From NCBI GenBank assembly GCA_023954355.1, contig JAMLID010000001.1, positions 1 to 64,000 of the forward strand: a stretch of DNA of 64,000 nt, read 5' to 3'. Origin of the DNA: Oligoflexia bacterium (GTDB lineage Bacteria; Bdellovibrionota; UBA1018; CAIPTA01). The notes beneath the pieces were generated by a model. That model was not told the origin of the DNA. It saw only the letters and a program-made list of their open reading frames with translations, and did no database searches. The translations under genes were made by a program, and so were the position numbers. This document shows, in pieces, positions 45,031 to 52,948 of the stretch; the first letter of the stretch is position 1; every line of letters begins with the position of its first letter.

Positions 45031-46617
45031 TTATCTATAGTCTTGTATCCAATCAATTTTTTTAACGGTTACGCTATTTGATTTCATTTTATCTTCAAAG
45101 CTTGCAAGCTCTTTTTTTAATTCATTTTTAATCTCTGAGTCTGTAAGTATAGGATTAAGCTCAGTTGGGTCGTTGATTAAGTTATAAAATTCATATTCGT
45201 GAATTTGTCTGTAGTTTCCTGATACATACTTCCAGCAAGAGTAAATTTCTTCAATGTTTCTAGCCAGTCGATGTATAAGTTTATGAGTTTTTGTTCTGAT
45301 GGCGTAGTCACGAAAATCGTGAATGGTATTCATGGCTCTAAAATCAGAAAAAATATCATGTTCACTAGAGTTTACTCTCAGGGTGTCTTCCCAAAGTGGG
45401 ATTCTAGAAATATAAATATATTTGCGCTCAACGATACTTGCTAAGCTATTCTTTATTTTGGATATTATATTGATTCCGTCAATGTCGATATTAAAATCAA
45501 TTCCCAAGTGCGATAAAATCGTTGGAAGTATATCAACTCCAGAGATTAGTTCTTCACTGGTATCGGGCTTAAGTATGGGGCTATGAAATATGAACGGAAC
45601 AGCTACTGTGGTGTCCCATATATCGTAATGCGCAATGTATTTGTGTTCGCCTAGATCTTCACCGTGTTCTGACTGTAGAATGATGACGGTATTCTTTTCT
45701 AAGTTTAGATTTTTTATGATTTCAATAATTTGACCAAAAATATAATCCGCATGAAATACGCCATTATCATAGCTGTCTATTACGTACTTTAAGTCTGCTT
45801 CATTAATCTCTATAGGCCATTTTTTTACATTTTGTAAAGATTTTGGTGTTTTAAGTGTGGGGGTTAAAAATTTATTGTCGTTACCTATGATACGGAAGTC
45901 GTATTTTTTGTCCCATATATTGTAAGCTTTCCCATCATAGTAAAATTGTAAATTGCCATAAAATTGTAATAGCTCATGCATCGGCCTTGAATAGTCTTTG
46001 TCAGCAAAAATATTGGGAATGTTTTTCACATATGGACCATGAGGCACACCGATAGCGATCCAAGCAAAAAATGGTTTATCGCTTTCATTTTCTTGAAGTC
46101 TTTTCTTAAAGATATTTAAATCGGGCGCTCTTTCAAAGGAATGTCGCTCTCTAAAATCATAATGGTCAAAATCTTTTTCAAAGCTTTTCTTTAAGTTAGG
46201 AAATATCAAAAACTCTGGAGAGTCACCAACCGCAAATGTCGAGTATCCAGCCTTCTTAAAGTAAGTAGCCATCATATTAATTTTTGGTGCAATTTCTGAT
46301 CGAAAGCTTGTAAGTCCGTTTCTTTCAGGGTGCAGACCAGTATGAACAGAAGACTCAGAAATTGGAGTTAAATAAGAGGTAGAGTAGTAGTTGGTGAATT
46401 TAATCGATTTATCTGCAAAGACATCAATATTGGGTGTTGTTTTTCTTGCATAACCATATGTGCTCATATGGTCTCTTCTTAGGCTGTCGATAGAAATTAA
46501 TACAACATTACAATTTTTGCATATAGCTGTTTGGTATTTAAATTTGAAAAAGTAAATAGAAGAAAGAATTATTGACCCTAAGAACAAGTAGATTAGTAAT
46601 ATTTTTTTATTATTCAC
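45031..46617 (-). CDS. Sulfatase-fold (alkaline phosphatase superfamily) protein, downstream copy
   Basis: A 528-residue protein with an N-terminal signal anchor and an extracytoplasmic sulfatase/phosphodiesterase fold. The metal-site motif ISIDSLRRDHMSTYGY (D44) and the TPNID motif are clear, as are SEHGEDLGEH and the C-terminal EFYNLINDPTELNPI. At the catalytic residue, however, a Thr (T84 in YLTPISESS) takes the place of the formylglycine Cys/Ser of CxPxR. This is closer to phosphoglycerol/phosphoethanolamine transferases. A CxxC (C33, C36) precedes the metal Asp. It overlaps its paralogue by 8 bp. Confidence 0.85.
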   Translation of the reverse strand: MNNKKILLIYLFLGSIILSSIYFFKFKYQTAICKNCNVVLISIDSLRRDHMSTYGYARKTTPNIDVFADKSIKFTNYYSTSYLTPISESSVHTGLHPERNGLTSFRSEIAPKINMMATYFKKAGYSTFAVGDSPEFLIFPNLKKSFEKDFDHYDFRERHSFERAPDLNIFKKRLQENESDKPFFAWIAIGVPHGPYVKNIPNIFADKDYSRPMHELLQFYGNLQFYYDGKAYNIWDKKYDFRIIGNDNKFLTPTLKTPKSLQNVKKWPIEINEADLKYVIDSYDNGVFHADYIFGQIIEIIKNLNLEKNTVIILQSEHGEDLGEHKYIAHYDIWDTTVAVPFIFHSPILKPDTSEELISGVDILPTILSHLGIDFNIDIDGINIISKIKNSLASIVERKYIYISRIPLWEDTLRVNSSEHDIFSDFRAMNTIHDFRDYAIRTKTHKLIHRLARNIEEIYSCWKYVSGNYRQIHEYEFYNLINDPTELNPILTDSEIKNELKKELASFEDKMKSNSVTVKKIDWIQDYR

Positions 46618-47971
46618 ATTGCCCCTTGTATACTGGTAGGCAATTGCTTTTTCCTGTATTCATTACGCCTCCAAGGGTTTTACTAATATGTTCCATTAAT
46701 AATTTACGTAATTCAGCATTTTTTTTTGCTTCTTTTTTATGTAAATTAATTAATTCTTTTGGATCAGAATTTAGATCGTATAGCTCGTCTGTTCCATTTT
46801 CAATGGTTAAAATGTACTTCCAGCCATCTTTAGTTCTTATAGCTCTTTTGTGAGTGAAGTTTCTATAGTCGGTCTCAGAAAATACAGTATGTCCATCTTG
46901 TTCTTTACTTTTGATTAAAGGGATTAGGCTGGCTCCCTTTATTTGTTCTTTTAGGTCTTTATTTTGGGTTAAGCCAGATACCTCAATAAGTGTAGGGAAC
47001 ACATCCATGGTAGAGACTTGTTTTTTTATAATTGTGCCCTTTGAAAGACTCATTTTTGGTAAAACAAAAATAAGAGGGACCTGAATTAATTCATCATATA
47101 AGGTATGGCCATGATCAAATTTTTTATGCTCAAACACCTCAGTACCGTGATCTGAAAGCAATACGATATTTGTATTTCCTCTTAATTTTTCTTTGTCTAA
47201 AAAATTTAAGAAATTTTCTAGTTTTTTATCAGCATCAAAAATTTTACTGTCATACCAATCATTCCAGTCTCGTATCTCTTCTTTAGAAAGAGATATGTCT
47301 TTATTTGATAGGCCCATCTCCCGATACTTTGCTTGTTCATTTGAATTAATTTTTTTCCAGAGGTCAGGTTTTGTAAAATACTTACCTTTGTACTGTTCTT
47401 GTAAGTGGTATTGTCCATGAGAATCGTAACCGTGAAGAAATAAAAAGAATTTCTTTTTATCTTTTTTGATCCATTTTATAGCATGATCTATGGAGTTATC
47501 GATTCCACCAAATTGAGTTTCGTCTGTATATATATCAAAGCCTTTATCGTATCCTAAAACGGCACTAACACCAGCATCTCCTGTAAAGGCTCCAGTTCTG
47601 TAACCATGGGATTTGAAAAAATCGGCGATAGTAATGATATTTGGTATTTTGCGATTTACATTCGAAATTTTTTTCTCACCTTCATTAAACACTTCAAATC
47701 GATTGGTAAGGCCATGCTTTGATGGAAATACTGAAGTGAATATAGAAAGATATGTAGGTACAGTCCAACTAGCTGGTGAGATTGCTTGTGAGAAACTAAT
47801 GCCAAGTTTAGCTAAGTTATCTATATTAGGAGTTGTTTCTCGAGGGTAGCCTAAATGTGAAACCCTTTTTGCTTGAAGCGCATCCATACTAATTATGATG
47901 AAATTGCAATCAGAACATTTCGAGTATGAGGGCAGTATTTTTATTGTGAGCAAAAATAATATAGTAATCAT
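46610..47971 (-). CDS. Sulfatase-fold protein, upstream copy
   Basis: A 453-residue exported or anchored protein, paralogous to the next gene. It has a hydrophobic N terminus, CxxC (C19, C22) then IIISMDALQAKRVSHLGYPR (D30), TPNIDNLAKLG, and WTVPTYLSIFTS, where T70 falls at the formylglycine position. The C-terminal motifs LSDHGTEVFEHKKFDHGHTL and ELYDLNSDPKELINLHKK are typical of the family. The shared CxxC and Thr suggest both copies have the same chemistry. It heads a two-gene operon. Confidence 0.85.
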   Translation of the reverse strand: MITILFLLTIKILPSYSKCSDCNFIIISMDALQAKRVSHLGYPRETTPNIDNLAKLGISFSQAISPASWTVPTYLSIFTSVFPSKHGLTNRFEVFNEGEKKISNVNRKIPNIITIADFFKSHGYRTGAFTGDAGVSAVLGYDKGFDIYTDETQFGGIDNSIDHAIKWIKKDKKKFFLFLHGYDSHGQYHLQEQYKGKYFTKPDLWKKINSNEQAKYREMGLSNKDISLSKEEIRDWNDWYDSKIFDADKKLENFLNFLDKEKLRGNTNIVLLSDHGTEVFEHKKFDHGHTLYDELIQVPLIFVLPKMSLSKGTIIKKQVSTMDVFPTLIEVSGLTQNKDLKEQIKGASLIPLIKSKEQDGHTVFSETDYRNFTHKRAIRTKDGWKYILTIENGTDELYDLNSDPKELINLHKKEAKKNAELRKLLMEHISKTLGGVMNTGKSNCLPVYKGQCE

Positions 47972-48189
47972 CTGTACTTGATATTAAACGGAATAAAAAA
48001 ATACAAGTAAATTGATTTAATACCTAAGTTGGCAAGTTTATTGAAAATAGAGCTTTTCAGAGCACGTATTCTATTATTCACTACGCACTTTATGTACAGC
48101 TCGTATTAGGTGAAATCTCGCAGTCGTTTGCTTACTTTTATTCTAGGTCTAAAAAATCTACCTCTATCGTCTAGATGAAGTCGGATTTT

Positions 48190-48399
48190 TGGAAGTGACG
48201 ATAGGCTTCGCCTACTACAATCACGGCTCCTGCCGTTCTTTGCGTAGGCTCCCCGCGTTCACTAAGAAAGCCATCCAAGGCCTTCTTCCCTGCAAGAAGT
48301 CGCTATGGCGACATCCCGCAGGTCGTTCACTTGCTTCGAATCCTAATCTACTAAAACTAAAAAACTCCGCATAGACAAGCCAGCGAAGTTTTTTTAGTT
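48190..48399 (-). mobile_element. Candidate miniature tRNA-targeting element at tRNA-Cys
   Basis: Read in the tRNA direction (minus strand), the tRNA-Cys gene is followed by its terminator, then about 150 bp rich in short hairpins (GTCGC/GCGAC, CTTCTT/AAGAAG, ACGGC-AGGA-GCCGT). It ends in a degenerate copy of the tRNA's own 3' end (T-stem strands GTAGG...CCTAT, then CGTCACTTCCA) at 48190-48205. That copy matches the tRNA's 48400-48415 at 15 of 16 positions. Nothing in it looks coding. This layout is what insertion at a tRNA 3' end leaves behind. The 218 bp further left (47972-48189) show no gene either. Confidence 0.55.
48354..48399 (-). terminator. Intrinsic terminator of tRNA-Cys
   Basis: On the minus strand the stem AAACTAAAAAAACTTCGC pairs with GCGGAGTTTTTTAGTTT (one G-T wobble and one bulge) around a 12-nt loop directly after the CCA end; the second arm carries the T-run. 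Confidence 0.85.
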
Positions 48400-48475
48400 T
48401 GGAGGTGACGATAGGATTCGAACCTACACAACACGGTTTTGCAAACCGTTCCCTTAGCCATTCGGGCACGTCACC
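48400..48475 (-). tRNA. tRNA-Cys (anticodon GCA)
   Basis: A 76-nt cloverleaf on the minus strand with the CCA encoded: acceptor GGTGACG/CGTCACC, D-arm CCC/GGG, anticodon stem ACGGT/ACCGT around TTGCAAA (anticodon GCA), a 5-nt variable loop and T-arm GTAGG/CCTAT around TTCGAAT. Discriminator base U, as usual for tRNA-Cys. It lies 40 bp past the stop of queE on the same strand. Confidence 0.96.
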
Positions 48476-48515
48476 AAAAAATGTAGAACTAAACTAAGCG
48501 ATTTGACCTAACAAG

Positions 48516-49151
48516 TCAAACTCCTCGCTTATCACCCCAAATTACTTTATGTAGCTGTATTTGAAAGCGAACATTTAATCCATCTTTTAAAATTTGCTCG
48601 GGTAGCCATTGAAGGTTTTCTTGAGGCATTACCGGAGACATAAGAATTTTATGCTTATTTTCTAATTGGTGCTTTTGAATAAAATCTTTGGCGAATAAGT
48701 AATCTCTTTGGTCGCAAATTACGAACTTAATTTCATCCTGAGGTTTTAAATAACTTAGGTTTTTTTCCGATTTAGGGTTTGCCATTTTACTGCCTGGAGT
48801 TTTCACGTCCATTACTATGGTTACTCCAGCAGGAACCTTGGAGAGATCTTCTACTCCATCAGTTTCTAAAAAAACTTCATAACCACTTTTAAGAAGTGTT
48901 TCTAGCAGAAGAGGGGTTTCTTCTTGCTCCATAGGCTCTCCCCCGGTGACTTCTACGAATTTAGAGGGGTATTGGCGAATTTGATTCAGAATTGCGTCAA
49001 TTGTGGTTTCTTCACCTTCATAATAAGCATATTTCGTGTCGCAGTAGGTGCAGCGAAGCTTACAGCCTGATAGGCGGATGAAAATGCAGGGGCGCCCGTT
49101 GGCGCTGCTTTCTCCCTGGATACTAAAAAAAATTTCATTTAGCTTCAGCAT
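48516..49151 (-). CDS. queE: 7-carboxy-7-deazaguanine synthase (radical SAM)
   Basis: A 211-residue radical SAM enzyme in queuosine/7-deazaguanine biosynthesis, converting CPH4 to CDG. The cluster motif is C30xxxC34xxC37 (SGCKLRCTYCDTKYA), preceded by FFSIQGESSANGRPCIFIRL and followed by the SAM-binding VTGGEP. The product feeds tRNA queuosine, relevant to tRNA anticodons of the GUN type. Lone gene with tRNA-Cys 40 bp downstream on its strand; other que genes are outside the window. Confidence 0.96.
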   Translation of the reverse strand: MLKLNEIFFSIQGESSANGRPCIFIRLSGCKLRCTYCDTKYAYYEGEETTIDAILNQIRQYPSKFVEVTGGEPMEQEETPLLLETLLKSGYEVFLETDGVEDLSKVPAGVTIVMDVKTPGSKMANPKSEKNLSYLKPQDEIKFVICDQRDYLFAKDFIQKHQLENKHKILMSPVMPQENLQWLPEQILKDGLNVRFQIQLHKVIWGDKRGV

Positions 49152-49223
49152 GAAAGAGGTGTATATCAGGTTCTCTTGCTCTTGACGAATGGATTAGGGG
49201 CGAGTACTTTCTTCAAAAATTCC

Positions 49224-49300
49224 GGCTCGGTAGCTCAGTTGGTTAGAGCGTGGCATTCATAACGCCAAGGTCGGCAGTTCGATCCTGCCTCGAGCCACCA
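49224..49300 (+). tRNA. tRNA-Met (anticodon CAT), elongator type
   Basis: A 77-nt cloverleaf with CCA encoded: acceptor GGCTCGG/TCGAGCC (one G-U), D-arm GCTC/GAGC with loop AGTTGGTTA, anticodon loop TTCATAA (CAT), variable AGGTC and T-arm GGCAG/CTGCC. The 4-69 pair is U-A and the D-loop is AGTTGGTTA, both like elongator tRNA-Met; the C4-G69 of the lysidine-modified tRNA-Ile2 is missing. The anticodon stem ends in an A-C mismatch. Ile2 is a minor alternative, since tilS is also present. Confidence 0.93.
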
Positions 49301-49555
49301 CAAAAAAACTCGACGACCCTTTAGGGTTGGCGGGTTTTTTTGTTTTGGTGGGTAGGGGCAGAGAGCAGGATGTTGAAGCAGTTCACAAAACAACCAAGAG
49401 GGTTGTTTTGCATGCGAACGAACTGAGCACCCGAAGGGCAATGGCAGCAGCCAAGTGTGACAATTTTAGCAGCAGGCTAAAATTGCAAAAGAGAAGCTTT
49501 CCCGGAACGGGCGAGGGTCAGGAGACCCGAGTGACATCCTATACTCGAGCCAGCA
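49301..49555 (+). mobile_element. Candidate miniature tRNA-targeting element at tRNA-Met
   Basis: After the tRNA-Met terminator comes a hairpin-rich, apparently non-coding stretch. It includes TTGTTTTG/CAAAACAA-type, CCCG-GAA-CGGG, and GGGTC-AGGA-GACCC stems. It ends at a degenerate copy of the tRNA's own 3' end (ATCCT-ata-CTCGAGCCAGCA at 49536-49555) that matches 49282-49300 (ATCCT-gc-CTCGAGCCACCA). The start shares a GTTTTTT-T/A-GTTTT, GGATxxxGAAGCA series with the tRNA-Cys element, so the two look homologous. The 49556-49719 remainder has no gene. Confidence 0.55.
49302..49341 (+). terminator. Intrinsic terminator of tRNA-Met
   Basis: An A-run, then a stem ACTCG-A-CGACCC with GGGTTG-G-CGGGTTTT around a short TTTA loop, ending in a run of seven T. 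It closely resembles the tRNA-Cys terminator in form. Confidence 0.85.
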
Positions 49556-49719
49556 ATTATTCTGATAAAGAGTTCTACTCACTCAGTGGAAGGGGCAATG
49601 CGTTAAGGAACTAATTACAAGCACTTAGTAATCTCAAGCGATAGTTTTTAAACCAAAGGTTCGTCTAGAGATCATTTCCAGTCTCTTCACTATTTGAGGG
49701 GGGAATTAATAAATTATAG

Positions 49720-49932
49720 TTAGTCTCGAAAAAAGTCATAAATTTTCACATTTAAAACATGCGCTAGAGTTGCCATGGTATCAATTTTTACATTTGGACA
49801 TTTTGATCCTTCTAGACGCTGTACATAGCGAGTGTTTATTCCAAGTCTTTCAGCTAAAAGCTCTTGTGTGAAATTTTTCTTTTTTCTCAATCGTTTTAAG
49901 TTTTTAGAAAAAATTTTTCGCTGTTCATTCAA
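49720..49932 (-). CDS. Xre-family HTH transcriptional regulator
   Basis: A 70-residue protein consisting almost entirely of a Cro/C1-type helix-turn-helix: FSKNLKRLRKKKNFTQELLA, ERLGINTRYVQRLEGSKCPN, VKIDTMATLAHVLNVKIYDF. It starts at a TTG with a GGGG site just upstream (no in-frame ATG exists). It probably represses a nearby promoter, perhaps its own or that of the divergent gene at 50063. Confidence 0.85.
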   Translation of the reverse strand: MNEQRKIFSKNLKRLRKKKNFTQELLAERLGINTRYVQRLEGSKCPNVKIDTMATLAHVLNVKIYDFFRD

Positions 49933-50062
49933 ACGAAACCCCGAATCTATAAATTCATTGAGCTTTGAAATTTAATATTAATTCTGCTGTCTCTTTTTGA
50001 AGTCGAACACGATCTTGTAGATACGTGTTTTGATGTTTTTTTAAGATTAGTATTAATGGAAG

Positions 50063-50881
50063 ATGAGACATGAAAAATGCCATTACTTGGATTTGGTATA
50101 TTTAGTATTCGTTGTTATATGTTGTTTAAGCGTCTCATTTTATGCGCAGGCAGCGACTGAAATTAGTGCACAAGAAGATCTTTCTTATTTCGATGAATAT
50201 GTTCCGTACTATCTAGATGAAGATACATATGCTGAAGAGAGTTTTATGTATTTTGGTAAAGATTTTGGATTTTCTTTAGGGACGGGTGTTAGTATTTGGA
50301 CTGGAGCTTTGGGTAAATATTTCAAGCCAGCATATCCAATATTAGAAATGCGTCTTCTTTGGTTCACGGGGTATAGGTCTTCGATACAGTATACTGGATC
50401 TTTAGTTACCCACCATGCTGAAATTCCGGAATGGGGATTAACTAAATTAAGAATGATATTTATATCTATTGATTATAAATATTACTTTGAGTCTGCATAT
50501 CCTTCTTCCGGTTTCGAATTAATCAGTTCAATGCCATATATTACTTTTGGCTTAAGCTATATTAATTTGACTTTATCTAAGCATAGACAAAATACCGAAG
50601 AAAGTTTTGGAATATTGGAATGGAAGACCCCACTGTTTGGTAAGATACCAGTTCCTATTTGGCCATCTGTTGGACTAGGAATTGATTTAACACTAAAACC
50701 ACGAGTATCTAGCTTGACGTTTGAAGCAAAATGGAAAATTCCACTAGGAACTTATGAAGGGGATATTCCTATTTTAGATCAGCTTACAAGCGAAAAAAAA
50801 ATTGGAGATAACTTTATGTTCTCTACTTTTATTAATTTTGTTTTTGATATTCCATATCATAGCTATGGCGATTCGCCATAG
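50063..50881 (+). CDS. Exported beta-rich protein of unknown function
   Basis: A 272-residue protein with a long, possibly uncleaved N-terminal hydrophobic segment (about 9-30, ending FYAQA), an acidic region, and a beta-rich remainder with alternating aromatics (FGFSLGTGVSIWTGALG, PYITFGLSYINLTLSKH) suggestive of an outer-membrane barrel. It ends in Ser-Pro rather than an aromatic. No family is recognised. Confidence 0.6.
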   Translation: MRHEKCHYLDLVYLVFVVICCLSVSFYAQAATEISAQEDLSYFDEYVPYYLDEDTYAEESFMYFGKDFGFSLGTGVSIWTGALGKYFKPAYPILEMRLLWFTGYRSSIQYTGSLVTHHAEIPEWGLTKLRMIFISIDYKYYFESAYPSSGFELISSMPYITFGLSYINLTLSKHRQNTEESFGILEWKTPLFGKIPVPIWPSVGLGIDLTLKPRVSSLTFEAKWKIPLGTYEGDIPILDQLTSEKKIGDNFMFSTFINFVFDIPYHSYGDSP

Positions 50882-50929
50882 AGGTAGAAAATATTAGCTT
50901 TTATAGTGTCACTATGCTTTTTTTTAAGT

Positions 50930-52009
50930 ATGAAAATGATCGGTTTTATCATGCTATTTATTTTTCCTGTTCTATCTAAAGCGCAGACCAACTTAGACAG
51001 CATCAAGCTCCCAAAAGGATTTCAAATCGAACTTTTGGCAAAAGTTCCATACGCTAGGGGAATGTCTATTAGTCCCTCGGGCACCATCTATGTAGGCTCT
51101 AGAAGTGAAGAAAAGATTTTTGCCGTAATTCGCGAAAATTTAAAAACCAAAGAGGTAGTTACGCTAGTAAGCGATCAAGACGAGCCTATTGGGGTAGCTT
51201 TTCATAAAGGAGATTTATATTTTTCAACAATTGGTAAAATTCAAAAACTTCCAAATATTGAAGCTTCTTTAAAAAAGCCACCAAAGCCTGTTTTAGTGAC
51301 AGATAAAATTGAAAACGATAGACGTCATGGGTGGAAATACATCGCCATTGGTCCTGATGAAAAGCTTTATGTCCCTATCGGTGCCCCATGTAATGTTTGT
51401 AAAGAAACAGATACGCATGCCCTATTATTACGCATGGATCTTAATGGAAAAAATAAAGAAGTAGTGGCAAGAGGTATTAGAAATACAGTGGGCTTTGATT
51501 GGCATCCTGACACGAAAGAATTATGGTTTACAGATAATGGTCGTGACTGGCTGGGAGATGATAGCCCTTCTTGTGAGCTTAATCATATGTCAAAAGTAGG
51601 ACTACACTTTGGATTTCCCTATTGTCATGCTGGGGATGTTTTAGACCCTGATTTTGGAGTCGGAAAAAAATGCGCTAATTATATAGCTCCTGCACAAAAG
51701 CTCGGTCCACACGTAGCGCCTTTGGGGATGAGGTTTTACACAGGAAAAATGTTTCCTGAAAAATATAAAAACCAAATTTTCATAGCAGAGCATGGCTCTT
51801 GGAATCGTTCCAAGCGAATAGGGTATAGGGTAATGCTTGTACGTTTAGAAAATAATAAAGCGGTATCTTATGAACCGTTTGCTGAGGGTTGGCTTAAAAA
51901 TGAAGATGTAAGTGGTCGTCCAGTAGATATCGCTATTGATTTAGATGGTTCACTTCTTGTTTCTGATGATTTTGCTGGTGCCATTTATCGGATTAGTTAC
52001 AAAAAGTAA
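50930..52009 (+). CDS. Secreted PQQ-type sugar (sorbosone-like) dehydrogenase
   Basis: A 359-residue protein with signal peptide MKMIGFIMLFIFPVLSKAQ and a six-bladed propeller of the PQQ-dependent glucose/L-sorbosone dehydrogenase family. Markers include LPKGFQIELLAKVP, SPSGTIYVGSR, RRHGWKYIAIGPDEKLYVPIGAPC, and AEHGSWNRSKRIGYRV, where the His-rich EHGSWNRS loop is a family hallmark. It oxidises a sugar or aldose in the periplasm, if PQQ is available. The open frame extends 24 bp upstream; the ATG at 50930 gives a proper signal peptide. Confidence 0.85.
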   Translation: MKMIGFIMLFIFPVLSKAQTNLDSIKLPKGFQIELLAKVPYARGMSISPSGTIYVGSRSEEKIFAVIRENLKTKEVVTLVSDQDEPIGVAFHKGDLYFSTIGKIQKLPNIEASLKKPPKPVLVTDKIENDRRHGWKYIAIGPDEKLYVPIGAPCNVCKETDTHALLLRMDLNGKNKEVVARGIRNTVGFDWHPDTKELWFTDNGRDWLGDDSPSCELNHMSKVGLHFGFPYCHAGDVLDPDFGVGKKCANYIAPAQKLGPHVAPLGMRFYTGKMFPEKYKNQIFIAEHGSWNRSKRIGYRVMLVRLENNKAVSYEPFAEGWLKNEDVSGRPVDIAIDLDGSLLVSDDFAGAIYRISYKK

Positions 52010-52017
52010 AATCACTA

Positions 52018-52830
52018 TTATTCAGCATCTTCTTGCTGAAATCTCGCCTTTAAATCTTGTAGCAGCTGAGTTCTCGTATTTCTATTTCTAGCGGCGTAGG
52101 GGAAGCCTTCCGCGCACTTTCCGATATATTCCATCATTGCGTCTGCCATCCAGCCTTCTGTAATACCATTGCCTTTGCCACAAAGATTTTCTAGAGTTTT
52201 TCTTTCTGTGCCATGACCAGGACGTTCTTGAATTGTACTGAGTTCGATATTTGAGTTTCCTTTAGAAATATAATCTACAACCCTTTGACATTCTTTTCTT
52301 GAATACTGATCGCTGCTGTATCCATCAGATAGTACAGAAACGCCGCTGCCATAAATTTCTGTTTGGCAACCCTCGTGATCCATTTTATAAAACTTTCCAC
52401 TGAAAGTTTTTTTACCATCAACGCTAAAGATGTGAGAAAATCTAGGTTGGTCTTCGATTTTTCCTTTGATCACGCCAGCATCTGGTGCTTTTGTTCGAAC
52501 AACTTTAGGCTCAACATAACACACAAAATTTGTGGTTTTTTCTGGGTTCAGGCAAATGATATTTTTATTTGCCTTGCAAAGAGACTCAGCGGCTTCTGGC
52601 ATATTGGCCATATCATCACAAGAGGCTACAGCTATTTTTTTATTACTAAAGCCAGCTGCATAATTAAGTTTTGGTGCTATTGTGTTTCCATCGCAATTTG
52701 TACCGAAACTACTTTCTGACGAATACATAACAAGGTCTGAAAATTGTTTGTTTTCTTGAGTGTTGCCTTGAGCATTACTCATGAAGGTTATAAAAATTAA
52801 AGATATAAACATAATAAATTTCATAAACAA
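52018..52830 (-). CDS. Exported protein of unknown function
   Basis: A 270-residue protein with a signal peptide (MFMKFIMFISLIFITFMSNAQ). Seven to nine cysteines in the mature region suggest disulphides. Centrally, RFSHIFSVDGKKTFSGKFYK and a basic-to-acidic C terminus (QDLKARFQQEDAE) are seen. No recognised motif. Convergent with the dehydrogenase gene. Confidence 0.7.
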   Translation of the reverse strand: MFMKFIMFISLIFITFMSNAQGNTQENKQFSDLVMYSSESSFGTNCDGNTIAPKLNYAAGFSNKKIAVASCDDMANMPEAAESLCKANKNIICLNPEKTTNFVCYVEPKVVRTKAPDAGVIKGKIEDQPRFSHIFSVDGKKTFSGKFYKMDHEGCQTEIYGSGVSVLSDGYSSDQYSRKECQRVVDYISKGNSNIELSTIQERPGHGTERKTLENLCGKGNGITEGWMADAMMEYIGKCAEGFPYAARNRNTRTQLLQDLKARFQQEDAE

Positions 52831-52948
52831 ATCCTCTTCCTTTAAATATCGGAGTTTTCTAGAAAATTTTTAATAAATACTTAAACGTCACAGTGTATCT
52901 ATTGAAACTATATAGGAATTACTGCTCAAGACCGATACGAATACAGAT

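Noticed and set aside
45031-47971. Arylsulfatase annotation
   Set aside because: No Cys or Ser in a CxPxR motif; Thr at that position argues against formylglycine chemistry.
48221-48469. 82-residue minus-strand open frame over tRNA-Cys and its spacer
   Set aside because: It translates the tRNA gene and the hairpin spacer; there is no domain and no ribosome-binding site.
49235-49441. 68-residue minus-strand open frame antisense to tRNA-Met
   Set aside because: It ends with the translation of the antisense tRNA, a known source of false genes.
49327-49614. 95-residue plus-strand open frame after tRNA-Met
   Set aside because: It lies inside the hairpin-rich spacer, starts inside the terminator region and has no supported homology.
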